A stretch of DNA of 64,000 nt, taken from positions 32,798,001 through 32,862,000 of the forward strand of contig OY540810.1 in NCBI GenBank assembly GCA_961205875.1. The letters run 5' to 3'. Shown here piece by piece: positions 31,612 through 45,493 of the stretch; the first letter of the stretch is position 1, and each line of letters starts with the position of its first letter. The position numbers and the translations under genes are program-made. Source of the stretch: Sialis fuliginosa (lineage: Eukaryota; Arthropoda; Insecta; Megaloptera; Sialidae). Under the pieces are notes generated by a model. It saw nothing but the letters and a program-made list of their open reading frames with translations, was not told the origin of the DNA and did no database searches.

Positions 31612-33919
31612 CACTCACGGAAAAAATTAAAGGACCACTTTTATTATTCGAAAAAATTGCTTATTTTCAAAGTAATGCCGATAGGTCAAATATGATCCAA
31701 TTTTTATTTATAAGATATGAAAATTGAAGGAAATTTTATCATCTTTTCGAATTTAGGGGTATATTTGTTTTATTAAACTTATTATTGTGACCAAATCGCG
31801 GTTTAATAAAAAATAAAAAAAATGATTTTTTTTTGCAATTTTGAAAGATACCCACGGGGATGTAAAATTTTTTTTCTAAAATTTCAAGATAACCATTTTG
31901 TAGGAAATTTGTTCAGCTTTAAAACGCTTTTTCAAATTTGTTTTATAATTTTTTGTTGTTACGATATTCGAGTTTGAATGAAAAAAGTACCAAAAAGTTT
32001 TAAACGACCATAAAGGGCCTAATGTTAGTCGCACAGAAAAGAAAAAAAAAAGAATATTAAAGCTTAAATAATCACCTACTGTCTAGTAGCATTTATAAAA
32101 TGTTTAATTTTAACTTAACCCTTCAAATACGAAAAACAAAACAGTGTTCGAATTTAAATAATCCTGTAAAAATAACCTTTTTTTAATCATAGATCTAATG
32201 TTTAGAATGTATTCAGAAATTAAGTTCTATCAAAGAATATGAATATTAGACTTATTACCTTCTATGTGAACAAAGGTTCCAGTAAAAATCTTTTAATTTG
32301 GCTGAGAAATTGCATTTTGAATTTTTTGTATACGTTTAGGATTTGACCGTACTTTTTATAACAAGTTTTTCTTTGGGATTTTTTTTTCGAAAAACAATCA
32401 ATTTTTGAGAAAAATTGTAAGAAGGAAAAAGTTTTTCTTTCTTGTTAAAGAATATTCATAATTTTTTTCAGATGTTTTATATCAATATTATGGGATTAAA
32501 TTTATTTTTAATAGGGTACTTTTTCATTCAAACTTGAATATCTTGGCATCAAAAAATGTGACAATCATTATTTAAAAAGCATTTTGAAGCTGAGAAAATT
32601 TACTAAATGATGAATATCATGGAATTTTGAAAAAAAAAATCATACATCCCCGTGTGAAATTTCTATAACTGCAAATAAATAATTAATTTTTTTTAGTCAA
32701 CTACGTGTGGACCAAAAAAATTCAGTTACTTTGAACGAATAAGCGGTGAAAATTCAATGAAAATTAATTTAACTGTCGAAATCAAGAGTCTTTAATATGT
32801 TGTTGAACGTTTTTTCATGACCACACGCAGTTGACTGAAAAAAAAATTGAAATTTTTTGTAATTATGGAAGTTTCACACGGGGATGTATGATTATTTTTT
32901 TTCAAAATTCCATGATATTCATCATTTAGTAAATTTTCTCAGCTTCAAAATGCTTTTTAAAAAATGATTGTCACATTTTTTGATGCCAAGATATTCAAGA
33001 TTGAATGAAAAAGTACCCTATTAAAAATAAATTTAATCCCACAATATTGATATAAAACACCTGAAAAAAATTAAGAATATTCTTTAACAAGAAAGAAAAA
33101 CTTTTTCCTTCTTACAATTTTTCTCAAAAATTTATAGGTTTTCGAAAAAAAAATCCCAAAGAAAAACTTGTTATATAAAGTACGGTCAAATCCTAAACGT
33201 ATACAAAAAATTCAAAATGCAATTTCTCAGCCAAATTAAAAGATTTTTACTGGAACCTTTGTTCACATAGAAGGTAATAAGTCTAATTTTCATATTCTTT
33301 GATAGAACTTTATTTCTGGATACATTTTAAACATTAGATCTATGATTAAAAAAAGGTTATTTTTACAGGATTATTTAAATTCGAACACTGTTTTGTTTTT
33401 CGTATTTGAAGGGTTAAGTTAAAATTAAACATTTTATAAATGCTACTAGACAATAGGTGATTATTTAAGCTTTAATATTCATTTTTTTTCTTTTCTGTGC
33501 GACTAACATTAGGCCCTTTATAGTCGTTTAAAACTTTTTGGTACTTTTTTCATTCAAACTCGAATATCGTACCACCAAAAAATTATAAAACAAATTTGAA
33601 AAAGCGTTTTAAGGCTGAATAAATTTCCTAGAAAATGGTTATCTTGAAATTTTAGAAAAAAAATTTTACATCCCCGTGGGTATCTTTCAAAATTGCAAAA
33701 AAAAATCATTTTTTTTATTTTTTATTAAACCGCGATTTGGTCACAATAATAAGTTTAATAAAACAAATATACCCCTAAATTCGAAAAGATGATAAAATTT
33801 CCTTCAATTTTCATATCCTATAAGTAAAAATTGGATCATATTTGACCTTTCGGCATTACTTTGAAAATGAGCAATTTTTTCGAAAAATAAAAGTGGTCCT
33901 TTAATTTTTTCCGTGAGTG
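31612..33919. mobile_element. 2.3-kb near-perfect inverted repeat element, TA target duplication
   Basis: The ends are CACTCACGGAAAAAATTAAA and TTTAATTTTTTCCGTGAGTG with TA outside (31610-31611 and 33920-33921). Two arms of about 1.1 kb (31612-32712 and 32818-33919) match base for base over long tracts with scattered changes and small indels. The loop is about 100 bp around 32765. There is no coding sequence. It is a foldback or very-long-TIR derivative of a Tc1/mariner-type element; any transcript through it would form a kilobase double-stranded RNA. Confidence 0.9.
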
Positions 33920-33921
33920 TA

Positions 33922-36587
33922 TATTGCCATTAGTATAAACACATTATATAATACTAAATCTATTAGGTCGGTTTTTTAACGATAAAATTACTATAGGTAT
34001 TGCTATTTTTCAATATCTATTTGATTTAACTATTTTGTTTCCCTTATGAAAATTTTCTATAAAATATTAATAATTATGATATTTTTACAATAAACAAAGA
34101 GGTGTGTACTCAATTTTTCAATTATGTACTCGGAAATTATTGGCTTACCGATCAAAGATTTATCTTAATTTGCTTCAAAAAGTCGTCATTTGTTTTTTTA
34201 AATTGACGTGCTTCTTAAGAAAAATTTAGAAATAATATTTTTTGTAAAATTGTATAAAATTAAATGGTTAACCAATGCCAGACAATTTATCTGAACACTA
34301 TCTAAATATTTTTATTTAAATTGTTCAATAATTAATTACTTCTGGTGAATTTACCACGAGGGAGCACTATGCATTTACTTGGCAGATGTTTTCCCATTAT
34401 TTGTGTTATAAGTTATTCATTACTTAAATATATATTCATACGTACAAAAACCTCTTTCTTTGTGTAAAGATAGTATCGAAATGAAGAATCGATAAAATAT
34501 CGTACGATAGTACAACGTTTTTATTTATTTATAAAATTAAGATAAAGTTTGGAATTTTGACGTCAAAATATATACATATGTACATTTATACAAATGTGAT
34601 GCTGATGATAAAATATCATACGACGACCACATGAATGGAATGTTTTTATTGCCTCTGTTACTATGCGTTGTAGAGATATACAAATAGTACAAGTTGAAAA
34701 CGTTGTTTTTCGATGATATGTTATATATTTTTTTCGTTTTGTTTGATATCACTCGACTTTGCACGTATTGACGTCATCTCATCTCGAGTGTTTTGCAGCA
34801 GATGTTCAAAGGTTTTACGTAATTATCGTAATCTGTATGACATCTGAACGTAGAACCTTCAAACTACCATTTTTAAAAGTTTAAAATAGAAATTATTACA
34901 AACAATAACGATAATCAATTAAAATAATATACAATAGACTAGTGTTTACTAAAGTTAAAATCCCCATGTACCCCCTTTAAGAGTTAAGTGTTAACGAATG
35001 TTGGGAAATTAAAAAAAATGTATTACATTTTGCAATTTCAAAACTGTTTTTCAAATCAAATACGCTTAACGAAATTAAAAAAAGATTAAACAATTTTCAA
35101 TTATGCAGAAAGTGTTCTTCAAACACAAAATTATTTAATAAAAAATATTAAGAAGTACCCCTGGGGTACGTGTACCACACTTTGGTAAACACTGCAATAG
35201 ACAATAATAATATTCTTCCTTGGACGGAACCATCTTCCAAAAAATGTGCACATTTTCTGATAAAAATAAAAGTGGTTTAATTTTTTATTTTTTTTATTTG
35301 CATTTTCTTTTCATGATGTCAATTTTGCATGACATACATATTGCATATAAAGAAGTTGATATTCGTGTGTAGTATATTGAGGATTAATGTTTAGTAAAAC
35401 ATATTTTTTTATTTAATTAAATTAATAAGTTCATTTTTATTTTACATATATAAATATAAAATTTATATTCAAAAATTAATACCTACACAAAGGGCGGGGT
35501 GAAAGATTTTACTGAATATTTTACTGACATTTACATATCTAACAACATTCTTTTCTAAAATAAAAATCGATTTTCGCATCGAAGGGAAAAAATACATGTT
35601 TCTGATTTCTAATTTTGTACTAAATGGTGTACTAACATAAAATCAGATTGTTTAAATTTTAATTAATTGTTTAAATGTGTCGCTGACTCACACCCAGTTT
35701 TACCAAATTCTGCTATCGATACCAGTCATACCGATCTCCAAATTAATCAATCAGTACCCAGCATTTGCTATTTAACAGATGTGTACCAATCTGTCAACAC
35801 AAACAAACTGGTATCGAATAGAATACATCAAGCATTAATGTGATTCTTACTTTCTGGGCTTCTGGATATAATACGCGTTGTTTTGATCGTTATTACACGT
35901 GACGATCAATCTTAAAGAGTCTTTAATAGTAGCGCATCCACTGAAAATATTCATTGTAATCAGGGCCGTAACTAGAGGTTCTCATTTCTAATTTATCTCA
36001 AACTATCGATCTTAATAATTAAAAATAAAATTCCTGAAAAGTTTATTAAAAATAAAAAATTCCATAAAAAAATTATCCTTGGACTAATCTAACTAGCAGT
36101 TTACGTTAATTATATAACATTAGATTAAATATATGTTCGTTTTTTTTGCCCACGCAGTACATACGAATACTATAATAATTGATATATGTAGTTGCGAACT
36201 GCTGATAACAATTCGTTATCTTGAACATTTAAAAAATAAACATAATTTAGATTGCATTGTTTTTATAGGTGTTAACTTTATCAATGTTTAAGTTGCACTC
36301 GTGAGATTAAGGCACTATTTATCTGAAATTTGTTTCAGGGTAATTATCAGGTGATGCAAGATTAAATGATTTCTTGGAAACTGACTAATGAATTGTTTTA
36401 AAGACAGTAATCAAAACTGTATTAATATTGAATTGATACGTGTGTTTCAGTGTGTAATAAATTTTAAGATAATATAATTTAAATAATGCAGGTATAATGT
36501 ACCTAGAAGAAAAGATCAATACATTCTATTCGATAATAGTATTGAAAATATGTATTTATAAAGCGTCAACATTTGTTAATATTGTGT
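33922..36587. other. Gene-poor stretch with dispersed repeat copy 2
   Basis: At about 34150-34400 lies the second copy of the repeat at 22480-22830. At about 35963 CAGGGCCGTAACTAGAGG looks like a hAT MITE left end, similar to 54169, with no right partner seen. No gene. Confidence 0.45.
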
Positions 36588-36852
36588 TCAAATCAGATCT
36601 TGATAGATGTGCATTTTGAGACAAATTCAATTTCACTGGTTTTTATTTTGTGAAGACAAAGATCTACAAAGATAGGGATTGAAAGATTGAAAATTCATGA
36701 ATTTTTAACATTTCAATCTGTATCACGATCTACAACGATCTTCAGAGATCATTGTAGATCGTTGTAGATCTTTGCAGGTCTCCACAGATCAAAAAGCAGT
36801 GAAAAAATATGATTTTGTCTCAAAATGTAGATTCATCAAGATCTGATTTGAT
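36588..36852. repeat. GATC-rich foldback repeat, copy 1
   Basis: An imperfect palindrome of about 265 bp with ends TCAAATCAGATCTTGATAGA and TCATCAAGATCTGATTTGA. GATCT/AGATC words occur more than ten times (ATCTACAACGATCTTCAGAG; ATTGTAGATCGTTGTAGATC). It is related to 60680-60973. Confidence 0.75.
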
Positions 36853-37907
36853 CACTTTAGATCTTTTTTTTTTTTAAAACTTATTTAATACTTATTTGTG
36901 CTCCTCCTCTATATAGATTTTCATTAATATATGATTCGTTAATAATAAGATAGGTACAAATTACTGATAAAAGAAGATATACTGAAAAAATAAACTTTTT
37001 TTTGTTCTGCTCACATCGCTTCTAGTTCCGTGTAAACTAAAGTAAGGTAAGAAGAACAACGTGTATGACTGACTCCATTATTACATACAACTAGAAACGA
37101 GGTAAGAAGTTAGGTGAGCAGAACAGGTATGTGTATGGTTTCAGTCATAATTATAAACATGTTTAAACTACTTTAATTTAGGGTTGATTTTACTTATTTT
37201 TATAAATTTTCATAGATTTATTTTAATTGTAATTAATTCCTTCAAGAGAAAACTGTTACAGCCTACTTATTTTCTTTATCTTCATGGTAAAATTACATGT
37301 TACTAAGAATAAGCGTTACAGGTATTTACAAAATTCTTGGAATTCTGTTCCTTTGTGTAGATCTAAATCAAAACAGAATCAAACAAATCGTGACGTGTTT
37401 GTTTCTGTTTAAGAAACACTGTTTATTCAAATTACATTTGCTATTTGAAGCACAAAATTGTTGAAAATACATACTAGAATTTCACAAATCTTCAAAGAAC
37501 TTCCATTTCCTTGTTTAAAAATGGTTTTGAAAGTGATTGTAAAAATATTCTATTGGATGTAAACTGGAGACATTCAAAAACCAAAAAATTTACTTTTTTT
37601 CGATTTTTTTTATTAATATTATACTCTAAAGTCAAATACAAAAATACAATTTTATAAATGACCATTTTTGACTACGACTTCTGTATTTATTAACTGCGAA
37701 ATAAACAAAATATCTTTTCAATGACTAATTTCAGTTCTTAAAATACATTTGTTTCTTGTAAAGAATACCCATTATTTTCGAAATGTTTTGCTTTGAATTT
37801 ATTTCTACATTGTAATCCGTAATAACAAAAAATAATGAAAAATATCATAATACTATTCAAAAAAAATGTAAATAACTAAAAAAGTATATACAATATATTA
37901 TTATATG
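36853..37907. other. No gene seen
   Basis: AT-rich. A loose inverted pair around 37010-37120 (TCTGCTCACATCGCTTCTAG and CTAGAAACGAGGTAAGAAG-like) may be a decayed small MITE. Confidence 0.4.
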
Positions 37908-37909
37908 TA

Positions 37910-38664
37910 CAGCGTGTCCCAGAATTGATGTAACAAGAGGTGTAATGAACATTTTTTTTTCGAATTTTCGGAATGACATTTAGGGATCGAGTCCTGCTTG
38001 ATGTAAAACTAACGTATACCAATATATAATAAGTCTATTTGGTCCTCTACAGGGTATTTTATAAGCAAAGTTGTAAAAATAACCAAGAGCAAACTACTAA
38101 GTTTGTTTAGTATGCAATATTGTAACCAGGGTATTAAAAAATTAACACTTTCAATAAATTAAGTAGATATTTTATAGTGAAATGAAAAGTGGAGATACAT
38201 TATTTAGTTGTTATTGACTATCTGTCAAACGTGACGTTATCTCATCTTGTCAATCTGACCATCTCTAATTTGTCGTCAATGTCGAAAAAGCTCAAAACTA
38301 AAGTATTTAAAAAACATAAGAGAAAATGTTTGTTTTTATTGTATCGCTGAAAATAAAATGCAATTTATTTAATTTGTTTCATTTAAATTTTTTGAAGTTA
38401 TTTCTGAAATTGGATATGTGGTGACAAAAATACATTTTAAACAATTTTCTTACTATTTTTTTTTAATTTTGAAAAATAAAAGTGGTTTATTCTTGGTAAT
38501 TTTTTCAACTTTACTTATGAGACACCCTGTACAAAATCAAATCAACAAATTTTTGGTATACGTTAGTTTTACATCAAGCAGAACTCGGTCACCAAATGTC
38601 ATACCGAAATTCGAATTTTTTTTGTTCATTACACATCTTGTTACATCTATCCTGGGACACACTG
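37910..38664. mobile_element. TA-target TIR element (CAGCGTGTCCCAG)
   Basis: 755 bp with ends CAGCGTGTCCCAGAATTGAT and ATCTATCCTGGGACACACTG, TA on both sides. Arms of about 200 bp pair further in (TTGATGTAAAACTAACGTAT and ATACGTTAGTTTTACATCAA). The + strand open frame at 38418-38672 runs over the right arm and is not a gene. Confidence 0.85.
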
Positions 38665-38666
38665 TA

Positions 38667-39413
38667 TATTAAGTATATATTAATTCCTAGAATTCATATA
38701 ATATGTATACATAAAAAAACATTTAATCATAAACAGCGTTTATAGTAATGTATGGTTTTATTGAGTTAGCGATAAGACAGAAATTAATCATAATAATATT
38801 TTATTAAAGTTAGAACTTAAAAAAATACATAAATAATACTGCGAATATATTAATGGCAGTTGTAATAAAGATAAGCAAAAAATGTTAATGTTTTATTTAT
38901 AGTGGAGTAAATATTTATATTTACGTGTTTAGAAAACAAATTATTTGCAAGTTTCGTTTATCTGAAATATAATTTAATATTAAGTTATGAATATTATGGA
39001 TTATTTCGCACGTTATAATATTTTAATAGCGTCATTTTGTAGCATATATTTATATTTTAATGAAATATAAGTCATAATGTGTTTGGTGTTAAATAAATTG
39101 TTCAGAAGTCAACATGATTAACAAAGATCAGTTGAAAAAATCAGTGTTTTTAATTAGAAATACGTTTTAAATCGATTAAAATATTGATTTGTTTTCTAAA
39201 AAAATACCTACTTCCTCCACTTCCCCCCACCTCTTTGATTTCTACGCCCAAAAATCTACTTAAATCTAGGATTTTAACCAAAAACAAATTATTTTTGGGT
39301 TTAATCACCATATTTTTTGACTAGTAAGTAAAATATATAAACAATAATATAGAATAATAAATGTTTACAAAATAAAATTATAACGGTGCTTTGAAAATGT
39401 AAAATGCACTATA
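38667..39413. other. No gene seen
   Basis: AT-rich without coding signal. Confidence 0.4.
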
Positions 39414-39801
39414 GGCTTCAGAAGTCGTCTGCCACCGTAAAGGTCATAATCGCTTACAACAGATTCGACAATATTAAGACAAACATCATCGGTCATCTTT
39501 TTCTAGGGCGGTTTTATTAAGTTTAACATATTTTTAAATACTAAAATTCGGAATATCAAATTTTTATTACCACAAAATTTACCTATAAAATTTTCAATAG
39601 ATTACATAATAATTTAATCGCTCAAATATATATAAGTACTATAAACGAAGAGTACTTCTTTATATAGCAAATGAGTTTCAAAATATCTGTAATTGTTTGG
39701 TACATGGAAAAATGATTTAAATATTATAATAATCAAATGGGAGGAGCCTACAAAGTTTGTGATAAGGGAATATGAATGAAAACTGGACGACCACTTCTGC
39801 A
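39414..39801. repeat. Truncated copy of the CAGTCGCCTGCA MITE (see 45107)
   Basis: It shares most of its length with 45107-45493, including ATCGCTTACAACAGATTC, AAATACTAAAATTCGGAATA and TCAAATGGGAGGAGCCTAC. The outer TIR bases are missing or mutated (GAAGTCGTCTGCCACC; CCACTTCTGCA). Open frames on both strands here are spurious. Confidence 0.75.
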
Positions 39802-41102
39802 TTTCACTGTACATTATTGTACATATACATACATATATAAGAACATAAGTACATGTATATGCAATTAAATATAAAATATAAACACAAGTCAATTGCGACT
39901 TGGGCTTATGCTATAAGTATTCCGTACCGACAACGGATCAATAGAAACAATTGCAATTATATATTTATATCATTACGATTGTATAGTTGGATGAACTGTG
40001 ACAAAACAAGGAAAGTTATTTACTTATCAAATACTTTATCAACAAATCTACAAAAAAAATAGCCACTCACACAGCAAGAATTTTTTTAAATGTGACAAAA
40101 TTTGCAAAAATTGAAATATTGAAATATAAAATGGAAGTACGCTTCAATTAAGAAATTTTTAATTGGTATATATGTATATGTATGTATATATGTATGCGTA
40201 TGTAGGCACTTCTTTATATCGTAATCTTGCGATAATAAATATGGCATATATTTTAAAAGTTTCCATTTGAGATAAATTATTTTTTAAATAAGATAAATAA
40301 TACTTCACAAATTATAAGTGTAGCGATCTCCACCTTTTTATCAGTGATACGTTTCGTGTAAATTAGGATTTTTCCATTAATTATCACATAGTTGTAGTAG
40401 AGTATCTCTTTTTAAACGATTTGTACTTTGTGCTAGACTTGTTATGATTTTTTTGTGTAATATCAAATAATTCAAGGTACATACAAATGTCAATTAAAGC
40501 TTAATTCAATTTATATTTTTATTCAAATTAATTGTGTGTATGTTACCGGTTAAGGCAGGTAAAATAAAGTTAACATAAACACATGATTTCCCCTCACATC
40601 ATTCAACAGCATAACAATACTCCTAGCGCCAAGGATTAATATTAATTTATAAACATTTAACTGTCTTACAGCGTGATTTGATGACAATCTGCCAATAGGT
40701 GTCAAAATAGTAGACATTAAAACTAATTATTAGTACCTATAACTTATTTATTAATTATTATATTATCATAGCAACTGCTTTACATTGTTTTAAATTTAAC
40801 GATTCTTTCTTTTATATATTTTGTGTCGTAGTACTTATCATTTTGTAATCATTAGCAAGTGTCCATCACTGCGTGCTCATTACTGGTTTTACTTTATACA
40901 TTACTGGAGAAAAAACATAAACAAAATAAAAGTCTATAATTTAAAAAACAAACTATATTTTCAGACTTTGGTAAGTAAATTGATTAAATAAAGAGTTACT
41001 TGTTTTATTAATAACATGAGTTCAAAAAAAGCCCATCAATCACAAAAATAGTAAACTTTGCTTTTATAGCGGCCATAACTGGCGTCAGTACTTTATTATA
41101 TA
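39802..41102. other. Gene-poor stretch with a TATATGTATG microsatellite
   Basis: An alternating TA/TG run lies at about 40167-40204. No coding signal or element ends were seen. Confidence 0.4.
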
Positions 41103-41975
41103 CTAGCTGGGCCCACGCGGCTTCGCTCGCGTGGACTACGGAATTATTGTTTAGAATTTAAAAAATATATAGTTGAATTAATTACAAACACGATTAGTTA
41201 TTACTATAATAAAAACCAAATAACACTTAAATTACCTACCTAACAAAAACGAATCAGAACAAAAAGTAAAAATAATTTTTGTTCTATTTAAATTTAAAAG
41301 TGAATTATTGAAAACAAAATAAACAATTGACAATTAAAAAAATACCGGCCTGTTCGGCTGTTCTCTGCCCAGCGTGTTGACACGTTCCCTCGCCGTTCCC
41401 CGCGCACGGTCACAATCGCGCGAATAATATGTTCCAATATGTATATTTCGATATTTTCTAAACTATACGACCAAATTGGATGCTGTAAATGGCAAATTAT
41501 ATCTACATTAAGTACTTATGACGATGAAATCATTTATTTCGATAAGGATTAATGTTTTGCAGGTCATAAGTCCATGTAAACAGAACTCAAATATTTTATG
41601 TTTTCTTTGTAACATAAAAGCAGTCATTGTGTTTAAATATAAAAGTTAGACATATCGTGTCGCGGACTTTATTGTAGAACTTTTGATTCTACATAATTCT
41701 TTAATACATTATTTTGTTCTATATTGAACGGTTTAGGCAGCGTATTACAAAACAGCGCGCCGACGGCAAAATTTTTTCCGACTTGATTTACTATTATCGT
41801 CACTGCTTAGTTGTTATGTTACCTAACGTAATAAAATATAGCCTATAACCTGGCCAGAGAATGTACCTATGAATTAAAAAAGAAAACACGTAAATCGGAT
41901 AAGTGGTTTTCGAGTGATAAGGTAACTAACGGACAGACAGACAGACAGAGAGACGTTGAGCTTTATATATATTAA
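41103..41975 (-). mobile_element. Non-autonomous Helitron, minus strand
   Basis: Read on the - strand the 3' end is a hairpin (CCACGCGAGCGAAGCCGCGTGG) followed by GCCCAGCTAG|T, with the terminus at 41103. The 5' end lies near 41975 (ATATATATAAAGCTC, then repeated GTCTGTCTGTCC). No Rep/helicase gene. Its inner part (41455-41945) is shared with 61430-61770. A GC-rich internal patch lies at 41341-41430. Confidence 0.7.
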
Positions 41976-43892
41976 GGCTTAATTAAAATATCAGTGCGAT
42001 TCGTGCTCGTACAAGTTCGTTCAATAAATGCAAACTGACCTTAATATTGAACAAGTACCACGCACTATTTAATTTTTTAAGTAAAGTGTTTAGAGATAAT
42101 TATAAATTGTTACATAGTAAGTATATTTATACGTATTATCAAATGATATGCCTTTATCAATGTAATGATAATTGTATTATGTGTGTTTGTATGTAGTTCA
42201 AACGAGATAAAAATTCTTTACAAAATAAACTCATTGACATAGAAAATTGTTGCTGAGCTATTGAGTGTTGACTTTTTACCGTTACTTTAGATATAATAAT
42301 AATTATTTATTAACTACTTATCTATAATATTTAATAATCGACTGTTGATATTATTATACTGATTAGTTTAGAAATTGTTGAATTTTTTATAAAGATACAT
42401 ATATTTTCCATTTTACGTTTTTTATATTTACATTACACTTTTTAATTATCTATATAAGTCCATAATAGTTTTAAAAGTTTTTTTTTCTGCACAATCAGTG
42501 GCGCATTATTCTTTAAACGAGCAATTAGAGGTGGCCCAAATCACTATTTCTAAAAATTGTTGTTTTTACTTATATTTTATCAAATCTTGTTTTAAAGAAA
42601 GAAATAGTTAAAATTATATTATAATTTCACTTGAACAATAAAAATTAATAATTAATTAAAAACATTAAAATTACGGCCAAACATCAAGTCATTTTTAGGT
42701 ACAGTTTTGCTGATTACGCATGATTTGTTACAAATGTGGTTTAGAATAATACCCTAAGTTTGCTCCGATTTTGGTTGTCCGCGTCATGGGTAAATCATGG
42801 TTTAATTACAAAATTCTTCAAATTTTATGATTTTTGCTAAATAGCGGTCTAAGTAAGTATTATATATTGTACAAAAAAAAGTTTCTAAGAAAATATGTAT
42901 AAAATATGTATATATAACAGAAATTCCGGTTTTAGGAAGTGGGATTGGGCGACCGCCCGGGGTGCCAGTTCAGAAGGGGCAAAGTAATTCGCTATAAAAT
43001 TCCTCACAACCTCCATTTTGAAAAAAAATCATTTGTTTATCCGCTACACTGAAAAATGGAAGTTGTAGGGAATTTTACAGCGAATAACTTTTATTTAAAA
43101 CTATTTTTGTATAATACTTAGTTAGACGGCTATTTAGCAAAAATCAGAAAATCTGAAGAATTTTGTGACTAGCAAAACAATACCTAAAAAAACTATTTTA
43201 GCCTCCACCGCCTGGACTATAATTGATTTTGAAGAGGATAAAATTATCTACAAATTTTGCAGTTAATAGTTTATAAAATATTTAACATCAAAAAGCTATA
43301 AATTAATGTTTATAATTACAATTTAAAGTGATTTTTTTAACCCAATAGTTAAACCGCGAAAGAATTTTATTATCCATTAAATACCGTCTTGCAACTTTGA
43401 ACAATAGAGTCCAAACATCATTGGATCTTATGAATTTTTTGGGTCATCACAATAAAATGTAATTGAAAATATCATTAATCAGCCCTTTATTTTTATTTTT
43501 CTTGTAGATATAATGTGCCACTGTAATGTTATTTGCAGTAGTCATTAAAAACACAATTAGCAATAATATTCTGAACTTAAGTACGTATGTATGTATATAA
43601 CAAAATACCTATTGAGACACATGTACAATGTGCACATGTATACGTACATTGGCATTGAAACAAAGAGTGTATGGGGGCCGGTGTGTGGGGCACCTGTCGC
43701 GATGTGCAACACCACCAGTGGCGGCAATGTGCAGGAAACTAGCTCGTCATTACTGGCAGCTCTGTTTGTTGTACCACTGCGTACTGCACAGAACTGCATG
43801 TATATTTCATTTAATATAATAATTAATAATATTATTCATGTGTGATACAAATCGATTCTGTTTTTTCTTAGATATAGAATCTAGAATAGATA
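41976..43892. other. Gene-poor stretch with repeat fragments and a GC-rich patch
   Basis: TCAGTGGCGCATTATTC at about 42497 resembles a hAT MITE end. At about 42720-42800 lies the interspersed repeat with CCTAAGTTTGCTCCGATTTT. At 43665-43805 a GC-richer patch (GGGGGCCGGTGTGTGGGGCA) is open in three frames on both strands without a domain. No gene is called. Confidence 0.45.
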
Positions 43893-44377
43893 CAAGGTAT
43901 ATAATGACAAGGTAGTCTTAATAGCTCCTTGACCAATCAGCGTTTGCGCGGGAATTACGTCACCCAAGGTATATATTAAAATGTTATAAATGTATAATAA
44001 TGTACAGAAAAATAGGTTTTTCGAACACTTTATCAACGAAAATTGGTACAGATATAGTTTGGTATCTATACTTTAAGAAACCGATAAGTGCAGTTGCCAT
44101 TTTGAAGTTATTTATGTAAAAACAATTTTTCGCCTCTTTTACTCCCTACAAAACTATCTTTGAAAACCTTGGTCGACTATACACTCATCGGTTTCCTAAA
44201 TTGTAGGTATCAAACAATCTCTTTCGTTGATAAAGGAATTATGGTGTTCGAAAAATCTATTTTAACTGTACTAAATATACATTTATAATATTTGAATATA
44301 TCTCCTGGATGACGTTATTCCTGCGCAAACGCTGATTGGTCAGATAGCTATTGAGACTACCTTGTCTTTGTATACCA
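43893..44377. mobile_element. TIR MITE (AAGGTATATAA...ACAAGGTAG), copy 2
   Basis: About 485 bp with ends AAGGTATATAATGACAAGG and CCTTGTCTTTGTATACC and inner blocks GCGTTTGCGCGGGAATTACG and CTGCGCAAACGCTGATTGG. It is the uninterrupted relative of 28413-29422. Confidence 0.8.
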
Positions 44378-44444
44378 TTGGTATAACTGTTGTTTTATTT
44401 ACTGCATAAGTCATAGAGTTACAGTAGTGATAATTTATGCTATT

Positions 44445-44644
44445 TTAGCTGTCACCAGCGACTTCGTGCACTTGGAATTTGTATTTTTTTTATCTAATTA
44501 TTTTTCGGGATACAAAGTGGCATAGGTTCTTCCTCAGTATGCAAGCTATCCCATTCTCAAATTTCATCAAAATCGATTCAACGGTTTAGTAGTGAAAAGA
44601 TAACAAACAAACAGACAGATAGTTACTTTCGTATTTATAATGGA
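44445..44644 (-). mobile_element. 200-bp mini-Helitron, minus strand
   Basis: On the - strand it begins A|TCCATTATAAATACGAAAG, contains CCGTTGAATCGATTTTGATG and AAATTTGAGAATGGGATAGC, and ends CACGAAGTCGCTGG...ACAGCTAA, a CTRR-type terminus. Head and tail match the Helitron at 16995, so it is a short deletion derivative. Confidence 0.7.
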
Positions 44645-45106
44645 TTCATTTTCAAAGTTCAACAAAGTATCAAACACACTGTTGATACTTCTTAAAAAGG
44701 CTAGAGTTTTTTATTTTATATGTTTCATGCATATCACACCAGAGTAGTGAATATATATAACGTTAAATTACTTTTGAAATTTAACATTTCAATAAATTAT
44801 TAACTATGGATATGATTTTTTCAGTATTAATTTTTTTTAAAAAAACTAATCGGATTTTTGTAACATTTATATAAAGTATATATAATAATAATAATAATAC
44901 ATTTCTTCTTCTTTTCATGTATTTAATATATTATATCTAGATACCTACGTACATATATCATAATATATATTTAGATCTGGGGTGTTTGTACACATATGTA
45001 ACACTTCGTTCAAAAGTTGAAAAAGTTTTTTTCCCTATACTATATATGACAAAAAAGTACATTTACTAGCAAACGAATGAAATATGAATAATCTGGTACT
45101 CTTGTA
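44645..45106. other. No gene seen
   Basis: AT-rich with an AATAATAATAAT run near 44885. Confidence 0.4.
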
Positions 45107-45493
45107 CAGTCGCCTGCAGAACTCGTCTGGCACCCTAAAGGCTAGAATCGCTTACAACAGATTCTAAATTTAAAGACAAACATCATCGGTTATCTTTTTC
45201 TATCAAGTTTAATATATTTAAATACTAAAATTCGGAATATCAAATATTTATTGCCACAAAATTTACGTATATAATTTTCAATAGATTACATAATAATTTA
45301 ATTGCACAAATATATATGAGTACTATAAACGAAGAGTAGTTCTTTATCTAGCAAATTAATTTCAAACTATCTGTCTTTGTTTGATACATAGAGAAATGAT
45401 TTAAATATTATAATAATCAAATGGGAGGAGCCTACTAAGTTTGTGATAAACGAAAATGAATACAAACTGCAAGACCATTAATGCAGGCGACTG
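45107..45493. mobile_element. TA-target MITE (TIR CAGTCGCCTGCA)
   Basis: 387 bp with ends CAGTCGCCTGCAGAACTCG and ATTAATGCAGGCGACTG, TA on both sides. A degenerate relative lies at 39414-39801. Confidence 0.85.

Noticed and set aside
43557..43845. Three overlapping open frames on both strands
   Set aside because: They reflect a GC-richer patch with few stops; no frame has a domain or consistent splice sites.
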